Below, piece by piece: positions 50,363-57,465 of a stretch of DNA of 63,664 nt. Within the stretch, counting starts at the first letter, position 1, and each line of letters begins with the position of its first letter. Origin of the DNA: a bacterium (GTDB lineage: Bacteria; Actinomycetota; Acidimicrobiia; Acidimicrobiales; Bin134); assembly GCA_026705465.1 (NCBI GenBank), contig JAPPAP010000005.1, positions 1 to 63,664 on the forward strand, in the 5' to 3' direction. The notes beneath the pieces were generated by a model. That model worked only from the letters and a program-made list of their open reading frames with translations. It ran no database searches and was not told where the DNA came from. Both the position numbers and the translations under genes were made by a program.

Positions 50363-51216
50363 TACTCGATCCCTGCGAACAGATCGGTTTCGGGAAGGTC
50401 GGTATCTACCAGGCTGCGACCCAGCATGTAGTCCTCCCACGGATAGGCCTCGGCCATGTGGTGGTCGGGAAGGCCGAACCAGAACTTGGAGTCGGGATCG
50501 ACCTGGGTGCGGTGGGCCAAAAGCGCCTTGGACCGGCGGTCGAAGTACTCGGCGCAGTTGATGCGGGTGGTGATGGCGTCATCGTTGGACGGACGGCTGA
50601 ACCAGCGCTCGTCATAGGGCGACTCCAGGTCCAGCTCCCCGAACTTCTCGTGCAGGGCGGTGATCCGGTTCCGAGACCAGGTCACGTAGTACATCTTCAG
50701 CGGCTGCCATGGCTCGCCAGCATCGGGATAGGCGTCGGGATCGCCGGCAGCGTCGAAGGCCGGGCCGCTGATCTCGGCCACCCGCAGGTGGTCGGGGTGG
50801 CGATAACCCTGCTGATCCTCCCCGTAGGTCACCACCACGTGGGGGCGCTCGGCACGGAGGATGGCCACCAGCCGCCCCACGGCCTCATCCAGCGGGGCTT
50901 GGGCAAAGCTGCGGGGGTCGGCATTGGCCTCGCTGTCGGGCATGCCGGAGTCGTGATACCCCAGCCAGTGGACGCTGTGGTAACCGAGCACGTCGGCAGC
51001 CTCGACCAGCTCGTCCCGGCGGACCTGGTCCAAGTTCTCACGGACCTCGGGGCGGTCCATGGCCGGGTTCAAGATGTCGCCCTGCTCCCCGCCGGTACAG
51101 CACACCAGCGATGCCACCACACCCTGGTCGGTGTACATGGCCACTGTGGCCGATCCCTTCGAAGACTCATCGTCGGGATGGGCATGGATGGTGAGCAGTC
51201 GAAGGTCACCGGTCAT
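50362..51216 (-). CDS. mca: Mycothiol S-conjugate amidase
   Basis: A 284-residue LmbE-like zinc amidase. Zinc ligands are His13 and Asp16 in HAHPDDESSKG and His143 in YGEDQQGYRHPDH. CCTGGEQGDILNP and WLGYHDSGMPDS are Mca-specific compared with the deacetylase MshB. It cleaves mycothiol conjugates to mercapturic acids for export, a detoxification step restricted to Actinobacteria. Coupled to the SCP2-like gene behind it by a one-base overlap. Confidence 0.94.
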   Translation of the reverse strand: MTGDLRLLTIHAHPDDESSKGSATVAMYTDQGVVASLVCCTGGEQGDILNPAMDRPEVRENLDQVRRDELVEAADVLGYHSVHWLGYHDSGMPDSEANADPRSFAQAPLDEAVGRLVAILRAERPHVVVTYGEDQQGYRHPDHLRVAEISGPAFDAAGDPDAYPDAGEPWQPLKMYYVTWSRNRITALHEKFGELDLESPYDERWFSRPSNDDAITTRINCAEYFDRRSKALLAHRTQVDPDSKFWFGLPDHHMAEAYPWEDYMLGRSLVDTDLPETDLFAGIE

Positions 51217-51312
51217 CGACTGCTTAGGCTAACGCTGGCCGAGCCCGACGTAGAACCCGTTATGAGTTGGCAGACCGTCAGTCCAAGACCCGTAGGGCAC
51301 TAGGGCAAGGGT

Positions 51313-51318
51313 TAGTCT
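51313..51318 (+). promoter_or_regulatory. -10 box of a probable leaderless promoter
   Basis: TAGTCT ends six bases before ATG 51325. Confidence 0.5.
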
Positions 51319-51324
51319 CCGGGG

Positions 51325-52227
51325 ATGCCAAGCCCAGAATTCGAAGCAGTCCGGTCCATGCTGGCGGCCGCTCCCGCGCCCGATCCCTCGGAGACCGCGG
51401 CGGAGCGCCGAGCCCGGCTGGACGCCAACGCCTCGGCCACACCGCTGGCCGACGGGGTGGTAAAGCAGTCCATCGAGATCCCCGGTGTGCCCGGTGCCGC
51501 CTGGCTTTGCCCCGAGACCCATGATCCAGAGAGCCTCCCAGCGCTGCTGTTCTTTCACGGAGGCGGCTATCGGGTGGGGTCGATCATCTCCCACCAAGGC
51601 TTCGGATCCCATCTGGCCTCATTGATCCCGGCCCGGGTGCTGTTGATCGACTACCGCCTCGCCCCGGAGAATCCGTTCCCCGCCGCGGTCGACGACTGCC
51701 TGACCGCCTACCGCTGGATGCTCGACACTGGGATCGAGCCAGCCCGCATCGTGTTCATCGGCGACTCGGCCGGGGGCGGGCTGGTCGGCGCGATGTTGCT
51801 CGGGGCTAGAGATCGGGGTTGGCCGATGCCCGGCGCTGGGGTGTGCCTGTCTCCGTGGGTCGATCTAACCAACTCCTCGGCCAGCCACGCCGAACGCGAC
51901 GAGCTCGACGTGATGTTCGGCCACGACGATGCGGTGACCGCGGCCAGTTGGTATCTGGACGGCCACGATCCCCGAGATCCGCTGGCCTCGCCGCTCTTCG
52001 GCAACCTTGAGGGGCTGCCTCCCATGCTGGTCCATGCCGGAGACCACGAGGTGCTGTTGGACGACGCCGCTGGGTTCGCCTCCGCGCTGGAATCAGCGGG
52101 CGTGGAAGTGGACTACCGCATATGGCCGGGCATGATCCACGACTTCCAGATCATGTACCCCAACTATCCCGAGGCCATCGAGGGAACCGAGGCCATCGCG
52201 GCCTTTGTCCGGCGATACGTGGAATGA
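51325..52227 (+). CDS. Alpha/beta-hydrolase esterase, hormone-sensitive-lipase family
   Basis: A 300-residue enzyme. HGGGYR (78-83) forms the oxyanion hole and GDSAGG (146-151) holds the nucleophile Ser148; the acid is likely in the HDPRDPLASPL region and the His in WPGMIHDFQ. YRLAPENPFPAAVDD is typical of the HSL family. No signal peptide is seen, so it is cytosolic. It hydrolyses short to medium esters. The gene is separately promoted and convergent with whiB across a strong hairpin. Confidence 0.92.
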   Translation: MPSPEFEAVRSMLAAAPAPDPSETAAERRARLDANASATPLADGVVKQSIEIPGVPGAAWLCPETHDPESLPALLFFHGGGYRVGSIISHQGFGSHLASLIPARVLLIDYRLAPENPFPAAVDDCLTAYRWMLDTGIEPARIVFIGDSAGGGLVGAMLLGARDRGWPMPGAGVCLSPWVDLTNSSASHAERDELDVMFGHDDAVTAASWYLDGHDPRDPLASPLFGNLEGLPPMLVHAGDHEVLLDDAAGFASALESAGVEVDYRIWPGMIHDFQIMYPNYPEAIEGTEAIAAFVRRYVE

Positions 52228-52236
52228 GGATGTTGG

Positions 52237-52260
52237 CGACGCTGGCTCAAGCCAGCGTCG
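52237..52260. terminator. Bidirectional hairpin between convergent genes
   Basis: CGACGCTGGCT (52237-52247) and AGCCAGCGTCG (52250-52260) form a perfect 11-base inverted repeat around CA. No T-run follows on either strand. Its place between two convergent stops suggests a transcription or decay barrier for both. Confidence 0.6.
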
Positions 52261-52276
52261 ACTCAGTGCAGTCGGC

Positions 52277-52579
52277 TCAGGCCGATTCCCGCTCGGTGCG
52301 GTGGCGCCGCAGACCGATGACCGGGGTAGAGGGGGCGAAACCCGCCTCGGCCCGTTCGATCTCCGACTCGCCGCCCCAGAAGCCGAGCTCGCGCTGGTCG
52401 CGGGCCCAACTCCGGCACGCCCGAATCACGACGCACTCTCCGCAAATCCGCCGGGCTGCATTCTCCCGCCGCTCACGAGCCGACGGGCGCTCGCCGGCCG
52501 GGGGGAAGAACAGTTCGCTCTTCCCCTTGCAGTTCGCATTTTCCATCCACCAAGGACGAGGCTCCATTGCCATCTCCAC
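52277..52579 (-). CDS. WhiB-family Fe-S transcriptional regulator
   Basis: A 100-residue WhiB-like protein. The 4Fe-4S ligands are Cys17, Cys46, Cys49 and Cys55 (NCKG, CGECVVIRAC), followed by the GFWGGESE turn and a basic C-terminus ending RRHRTERE for DNA contact. These proteins act with the primary sigma factor only in Actinobacteria and their phages. GTG 52579 is chosen because GGAGG lies six bases before it. Which Wbl subfamily it belongs to is unclear. Confidence 0.93.
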   Translation of the reverse strand: MEMAMEPRPWWMENANCKGKSELFFPPAGERPSARERRENAARRICGECVVIRACRSWARDQRELGFWGGESEIERAEAGFAPSTPVIGLRRHRTERESA

Positions 52580-52585
52580 CCATTG

Positions 52586-52590
52586 CCTCC
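52586..52590 (-). promoter_or_regulatory. Ribosome-binding site deciding the whiB start
   Basis: Minus-strand GGAGG with a six-base gap to the GTG at 52579; the alternative ATG two codons later would have a 12-base gap. Confidence 0.5.
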
Positions 52591-52723
52591 CGTACGAGTC
52601 CGGGGGCTTTTTTCCGTTTGGCTATTACTTCAGCAACCGAATTCCCCAGCAATTGCTTAGATATTCGCTTGCTTCCAAGACAAAAAGTTAGACGCTCGAA
52701 TTGCGCTCGTCACGATATCCTAT

Positions 52724-54277
52724 ATGAATAGTTTTGATAAATCTATCTCGATAAGTGATAGTCATGCCTCAGGGAGCGGCAACCTGCCCAAACGCCAAGT
52801 ACTAGTCATCATACTCACCCTGATGCTGGCCCAGATGATGGCGGCTATCGAGGGCACGGTGGTGTCCACCGCGCTCCCCACCATCATCGGAGACTTGGGT
52901 CGGCGGGATCTGTACACCTGGGTGTTCACCTCCTACTTCATCGCGTCGACCTCGACCACCCCGCTGTGGGGGAAGCTGTCGGACCTGTGGGGCCGCAAGG
53001 GCCTCTACCAGACCGCCATCGTCATCTTCATGGCCGGCTCGGTGCTGGCCGGCGTGTCGGGCAGCATGACCACCCTGATTGTGTTCCGGGCCGTCCAGGG
53101 GCTGGGTGCCGGCGGACTCTTCACGCTGTCGATGGCCATCCTGGCCGATGTGCTATCACCCCGGGAGCGGGGCCGGTACCAGGGATACATGGGCGGCATC
53201 TTCGCCCTGGCCACCATCTTGGGGCCGCTGGCCGGAGGCCTGCTGGTTGACTACGCCCACTGGCGATGGGTCTTTTTCATGGTGCTCCCCCTCGGAGGCT
53301 TCTCTCTGGTGATGTCGGTCACCCATCTCGAGTTGGCCTTCACCCGCCGCGAGGCCCGGGTGGACTACACCGGCGCGGGACTGCTGCTGGCGTGGGTGGT
53401 CGCCATCATCCTGGCCATGGAGTTGGGGGGCGACTCCTGGGACTGGGTGTCGGCCCCGTCGATCGCACTGCTGGCCGCGGGAGTCGGCGGCGCAGCCCTA
53501 TTCGTCGCCCAGCAACGGCGGGCAGCCGAAGCCATCCTGCCGCCCCGGCTGTTTCGGCTCCGGTTGTTCAACATTTCCTGCGTGATCCAGTTCATCTCGG
53601 GCGCGGTCATGCTCAGCGCGGGCATATTCGGCCCGCTCTTCCTTCAGGTGGTCACCGATGTCAACGCCACCCGGTCGGGGCTCCTGTTGGTGCCCATGAT
53701 GCTGGGGATGCTGCTCACCTCGGTGAGCAGCGGGCAGGTGCTCACCCGCACCGGGCGCTACAAAGCGGTGCCGATCGTCGGGACTGCGGTGCTCACGCTG
53801 GGGGTGTGGCTGATGTCCACTCTGAGCGCCGGAACATCGACGTTGACGGCCATGGCCTTTCTGTTCACCATGGGCTGCGGGGTTGGGGCCATCATGCAAG
53901 TGCTGTTGGTGGCGGTGCAGAACATCGTTCCCCACGACGATCTGGGGGCGGCCACCTCGGCGTCCAACTTCTTCCGCTCGCTGGGTCAGACGTTCGGGTC
54001 TGCGGTCATGGGGGTCATGTTCACCGCCCGACTCGACCACTACCTGCCCCGGCTGGTCCCCGGTGGCGACCAACTCGACATCGAGGCCCTCATCGCCGTG
54101 CCCACCCAAATCGACGCCATCGAATCCGCCGCGGTGCGCAACGGGATTGTGGAGTCTTTCGCCAGCGCCATTGCCGATGTCTACTGGTGGGGCTTACCGG
54201 TGACGGCACTGGCCGTGATTTTGGCCGTGATGGTGCCCGAGTACCGCCTGCGGGAGAAGGCCGCTATCGGCAACTAG
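52724..54277 (+). CDS. MFS drug exporter, DHA2 (14-helix) family
   Basis: A 517-residue exporter. IEGTVVSTALPTIIGDLG in helix 1, GKLSDLWGRKGL in loop 2-3 and AGGLFTLSMAILADVL in helix 5 are DHA2 signatures. The first 25 residues are polar and Ser-rich. It follows a 144-base AT-rich gap shared with divergent whiB. WhiB proteins of the WhiB7 type control nearby exporters in other actinobacteria, so a link is possible. It is convergent with the carnitine-dehydrogenase-like gene, both stops in one CTAG. Confidence 0.92.
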   Translation: MNSFDKSISISDSHASGSGNLPKRQVLVIILTLMLAQMMAAIEGTVVSTALPTIIGDLGRRDLYTWVFTSYFIASTSTTPLWGKLSDLWGRKGLYQTAIVIFMAGSVLAGVSGSMTTLIVFRAVQGLGAGGLFTLSMAILADVLSPRERGRYQGYMGGIFALATILGPLAGGLLVDYAHWRWVFFMVLPLGGFSLVMSVTHLELAFTRREARVDYTGAGLLLAWVVAIILAMELGGDSWDWVSAPSIALLAAGVGGAALFVAQQRRAAEAILPPRLFRLRLFNISCVIQFISGAVMLSAGIFGPLFLQVVTDVNATRSGLLLVPMMLGMLLTSVSSGQVLTRTGRYKAVPIVGTAVLTLGVWLMSTLSAGTSTLTAMAFLFTMGCGVGAIMQVLLVAVQNIVPHDDLGAATSASNFFRSLGQTFGSAVMGVMFTARLDHYLPRLVPGGDQLDIEALIAVPTQIDAIESAAVRNGIVESFASAIADVYWWGLPVTALAVILAVMVPEYRLREKAAIGN

Positions 54278-55269
54278 TCGCGGCTGGCTGCCCCGCGGGC
54301 CTGCTGGATGCGGACATCTCTTTCGGTGATCAAACGCCCGGCACCGATCCCGGTTTCGCTCAGCGCCCGCATCACTCCCAGCAGGCTCTGGTCCCGCTGG
54401 CGCTCCAACTCGGCCACGCTGCGCCCGCCCGCTTGGGCCTCGGCGCCCGAGGCCATGACCTCGATGAGCTCCTCGGAGAGATCGGGGGCCTCCATGTGGG
54501 TCCAGGGCAGCTTCAGCGCCGGACCGAACTGGCTCAGCATGTGGCGCATCCCGCCGTCGCCCCCGGCCAGATGGAAGGTCAGGTTGGTGCCCATTGCCGC
54601 CCAGCGCAGGCCGGGGCCGTACACCACGGCGTCGTCCAGCTCGGCGGTGGTGGCCACCCCGTCGTTCACCAGGTGCAGCACCTCTCGCCACAGGGCCTCT
54701 TGGAGGCGGTCGGAGAGATAGCCCTCGATCTCGTTTCGCACGATGAGGGGATGCATGACCAAATCGTCGTAGTGCTCCACCGCGGCGGCCACCGCGTCGG
54801 GGCCCGTGGCCTGACCGGCCACCACCTCCACCAGTGGCAGCAAATACACGGGGTTGAACGGATGGCCGATAAGCAGTCGCTCCGGATGGTGGCAACCCTC
54901 GGCCAAGCGGGTGGGCAAGAAACCCGACGAGCTGCTGGCGATCACCGTGTGGGGCGGGGCGGCGGCGTCCAAGCGGCGCAGCAGGGAGCGCTTGAGTTCC
55001 TCGTCTTCAGGGGCGCTCTCCTGCACCCAATCAACCGAGGCCGCCACCTCCTCAGGCGAGTCCGCCCAGCGAATCCGTTCGGGATCGGCACCCGGGAACA
55101 GTCCCAACTCTGTGGCCGCTGGCCAGGCTCGTTCAATTGCTTGGCGAAGTCGGGCTTCGGCGCCATCGGCCGGGTCCCAGGCCACCACGTCGTAACCCCG
55201 GGCCAGCACCCGCACTGCCCAACCCGAGCCGATGACCCCGGTCCCCGCCAGCCCGATGGTTCTCGACAT
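54274..55269 (-). CDS. 3-hydroxyacyl-CoA-dehydrogenase-fold enzyme, L-carnitine dehydrogenase-like
   Basis: A 331-residue protein. GTGVIGSGWAVRVLARG binds NAD. VQESAPEDEELKRSLL, ASSSSGFLPT, GHPFNPVYLLPLVEVVAG, LWREVLHLVNDGVAT, RWAAMGTNLTFHLAGG and QAGGRSVAELERQRD together are the profile of L-carnitine 3-dehydrogenases and close relatives. It would oxidise a 3-hydroxy group of a non-CoA acid with NAD. It closes the operon that begins with the double CoA-transferase. No beta-keto cleavage (BKACE) gene is seen, so the natural substrate may not be carnitine. Confidence 0.88.
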   Translation of the reverse strand: MSRTIGLAGTGVIGSGWAVRVLARGYDVVAWDPADGAEARLRQAIERAWPAATELGLFPGADPERIRWADSPEEVAASVDWVQESAPEDEELKRSLLRRLDAAAPPHTVIASSSSGFLPTRLAEGCHHPERLLIGHPFNPVYLLPLVEVVAGQATGPDAVAAAVEHYDDLVMHPLIVRNEIEGYLSDRLQEALWREVLHLVNDGVATTAELDDAVVYGPGLRWAAMGTNLTFHLAGGDGGMRHMLSQFGPALKLPWTHMEAPDLSEELIEVMASGAEAQAGGRSVAELERQRDQSLLGVMRALSETGIGAGRLITERDVRIQQARGAASRD

Positions 55270-55283
55270 CTGGTCCTCGCCGG

Positions 55284-56039
55284 TCACCAAGTGGGATTGG
55301 TGAGGATGCCGCCGTCCACCACCAGATCGGCGCCGGTGATCCATCGGGCTAGATCGGAGCACAAGAACACACAGGCGTCCCCGACGTCTTCGGGCGTTCC
55401 CATCCGCCCGAGCGGAACGGCGGCCATCCAGCGCTGCACCCCCTCGGGCCAATCGTCAGCCAAACCCGGGCGGTCGATCAGCCCCGGCGACACCGAGTTG
55501 ACCCTGATGCCACGCGGCCCCCATGCCAGCGCCGCCGCCTTGGCGTGCATCACCAGACCGGCCTTGGAAGTGGCGTAGTGGCCGTGGACGGGCGTGGGGT
55601 GTTGGGCCTCGATGGAGGCGATGTGGACAATCGACCCGCCGGTCCCCTGATCCGCCATGGCCGACGCCGCCGCCTGGGTCAGCCGGTGTACTGCGGTGAG
55701 GTTGGTGTCGATCATCTCGGCCCACTGCTGGTCGTTGAGATCGGTGAACGGGGCCACCGGCTGAATGCCGGCGTTGTTGACCAGGGTGTCGATCCTTCCG
55801 TGGCGCCCTGTGGCTGCCTCCATCACCGCAGCCGGACCGTCTTCGGCAGTGAGGTCGACTCGCACTTCGGTGACCTGACCCCCGGCCTGATCTATCGGCG
55901 ACGACCGGGTGTGGGCCACCACCGAGGCCCCGGCCGCCGCCATTCGCCGCACGATCCCCGCGCCGATCCCTCCGCCCGCGCCGGTGACCACCACCACCTT
56001 GCCGGTGAGGTCAATTAGCTCAGCAGGCGACGAGGTCAC
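55284..56039 (-). CDS. SDR family oxidoreductase
   Basis: A 251-residue SDR (GTG start, VTSSPAELIDLTGKVVVVTG). TGAGGGIG, NNAGIQPVAPF, HIASIEAQHP, YATSK and PGLIDRPG are present; the end ITGADLVVDGGILTNPTW is typical. AHTRSSP after strand 2 with Arg suggests NADP preference. The start overlaps the cupin gene's stop (GTGA) and the stop lies 14 bases before the carnitine-dehydrogenase-like start, making it part of that operon. Confidence 0.88.
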   Translation of the reverse strand: MTSSPAELIDLTGKVVVVTGAGGGIGAGIVRRMAAAGASVVAHTRSSPIDQAGGQVTEVRVDLTAEDGPAAVMEAATGRHGRIDTLVNNAGIQPVAPFTDLNDQQWAEMIDTNLTAVHRLTQAAASAMADQGTGGSIVHIASIEAQHPTPVHGHYATSKAGLVMHAKAAALAWGPRGIRVNSVSPGLIDRPGLADDWPEGVQRWMAAVPLGRMGTPEDVGDACVFLCSDLARWITGADLVVDGGILTNPTW

Positions 56040-56497
56040 GACCGCACCAACCCGGCAATCTCCCCCGCAGCCGACGGGTACTGGCTGGCCAACTCGTCGC
56101 CGTCGCCCAGTTCGAATCCATCGTGATGGTAAGGCGGGGCCATGGTGGTCCCCACCAACGACCACTCGCCCCGGGTGGCTGCTCCCATCCAGGTCTGGGC
56201 TGGCACCACAACACAGGGCCGCTCCCCCGCCGCCAAGTCATCGCCTAGTACCGGCTGCTCCACCGACCCATCGGGACCCAACAGCAGCATCTCCACCGCC
56301 GCCCCCGCATAGTGATGCCACAGCTCCGGCCCATCCAGCCTGTGCAGGGCCGAGAAGTCCCCCGGCTGAATCAAAAAGTAGATGGCCGTGCTCTGCTCGT
56401 CTCGCCAAACCTCCCTCCACATCCCCCCTTCCTCGGGCAGCGGCGCCAGCCCCAGCATCGCCACCACTTTTTCTCCTGTCATCCCCCCACCCGACAT
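56036..56497 (-). CDS. Cupin_5 (DUF985) domain protein
   Basis: A 153-residue cupin. LGLAPLPEEGGMWREVWR and IYFLIQPGDFSALHRL plus ELWHHYAGAAVEMLLL match the DUF985 consensus (LxLxPHPEGGxYRE...). TWMGAATRGEWSLVGTTMAPPY is the second cupin motif. Function in the family is unknown; sugar or small-molecule isomerase/epimerase roles have been proposed. ATG 56497 is used, with ATG 56482 behind a GGGTGGGGGG as an alternative. Coupled to the SDR behind it. Confidence 0.85.
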   Translation of the reverse strand: MSGGGMTGEKVVAMLGLAPLPEEGGMWREVWRDEQSTAIYFLIQPGDFSALHRLDGPELWHHYAGAAVEMLLLGPDGSVEQPVLGDDLAAGERPCVVVPAQTWMGAATRGEWSLVGTTMAPPYHHDGFELGDGDELASQYPSAAGEIAGLVRS

Positions 56498-56499
56498 CG

Positions 56500-57438
56500 C
56501 TAAGGCTCCAGGACGACTTTGATGGCGCCGGAGGCGCGGTCGGCGGCGGCGGCGAAGGCTTCGGCGGGGGCGTCGAGGGGGAAGCGGTGGGTGATGACGG
56601 CGTCGGGGAGCTCGGGGAGTTGGGCCAGGGCGGCGGCGGCCACGTCCATGTCTCGGGTGGGGCCGGAGCGGCCGTACATGGAGGAGGGCACCACGGTGAT
56701 CTCTTTCATGCTCAGCTCGATGCCGGGCATCTCGACCGGGTCCCAGTACGACCCCAGGATGACGATCTTGCCGCCGGGGCGGCACTTCTTGGCCGCATCG
56801 GCCAGGGCCGAGGCGGTACCAGCCGCCTCCACCACGATGTCGTAGGGCTCGTCGGTAAGGGGGGCCGCTCCCAGGCGCTCAGCCGCCTCCTTTTGGGCGT
56901 CGTGACGGGCGGAGACGGCCACCTCGCACCCGGCCAGCCGGGCCACGCCCAGCGCCGTTTGGCCGATCGGGCCGCCACCGATGACGGCCACCCGCATGTC
57001 GCCCCGCAACCCGGCCAAGCGGAAGCCGTGCACCGCAATGCCCAATGGCTCCACTAGGCAGGCATCCCGGGCGTCCACTCCGGCAGGCAACCGCACGATG
57101 GCCTCGGGCCACATGAGCACCTCGTCGGCCATTCCCCCGTCGCGGGAGATGCCGGCGATGTCGGTCAGGGTGACCGGGCAGCGGTTGTAGTCGCCGGCCA
57201 GGCAAATTTCGCAGGTGCCGCAGCCGTGGATGGGCTCGATGGCCACCGGGCTGCCGTCCTCCAGCCAGCCAGCGAATTCGTGGCCGATGGTGAAGGTATT
57301 GAGCATTCCCAACTCCAGCATGTGCAGGTCGGAACCGCACACCCCCGCCGAGGCCATCTTGATCCTCACCCCCTCGCCCTCAGGAGGGGCCACCTCCACG
57401 GTGGTGGGACGGCCGTCGACGCATCGCACTGCTCTCAT
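56500..57438 (-). CDS. Zinc-dependent alcohol dehydrogenase-like (MDR family)
   Basis: A 312-residue dehydrogenase. Cys34, His53 and Glu54 (GHEFAG) are the catalytic zinc candidates; Cys73, Cys76, Cys79 and Cys87 form the structural zinc lobe. VAVIGGGPIGQTALG binds NAD(P). It is paralogous to the enzyme at 530-1486. It lies second in the operon, 27 bases behind the double CoA-transferase and two bases before the cupin start. It probably oxidises an alcohol formed from, or feeding, the CoA-transferase substrate. Confidence 0.9.
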   Translation of the reverse strand: MRAVRCVDGRPTTVEVAPPEGEGVRIKMASAGVCGSDLHMLELGMLNTFTIGHEFAGWLEDGSPVAIEPIHGCGTCEICLAGDYNRCPVTLTDIAGISRDGGMADEVLMWPEAIVRLPAGVDARDACLVEPLGIAVHGFRLAGLRGDMRVAVIGGGPIGQTALGVARLAGCEVAVSARHDAQKEAAERLGAAPLTDEPYDIVVEAAGTASALADAAKKCRPGGKIVILGSYWDPVEMPGIELSMKEITVVPSSMYGRSGPTRDMDVAAAALAQLPELPDAVITHRFPLDAPAEAFAAAADRASGAIKVVLEP

Positions 57439-57465
57439 GGCTTCATCCTTTCACCGAGGGCACAC

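Noticed and set aside
53266..55578. A 770-codon plus-strand frame across the MFS and dehydrogenase genes
   Set aside because: Its product is Arg/His/Gly-rich low-complexity sequence, out of frame with the MFS gene and antisense to the dehydrogenase.
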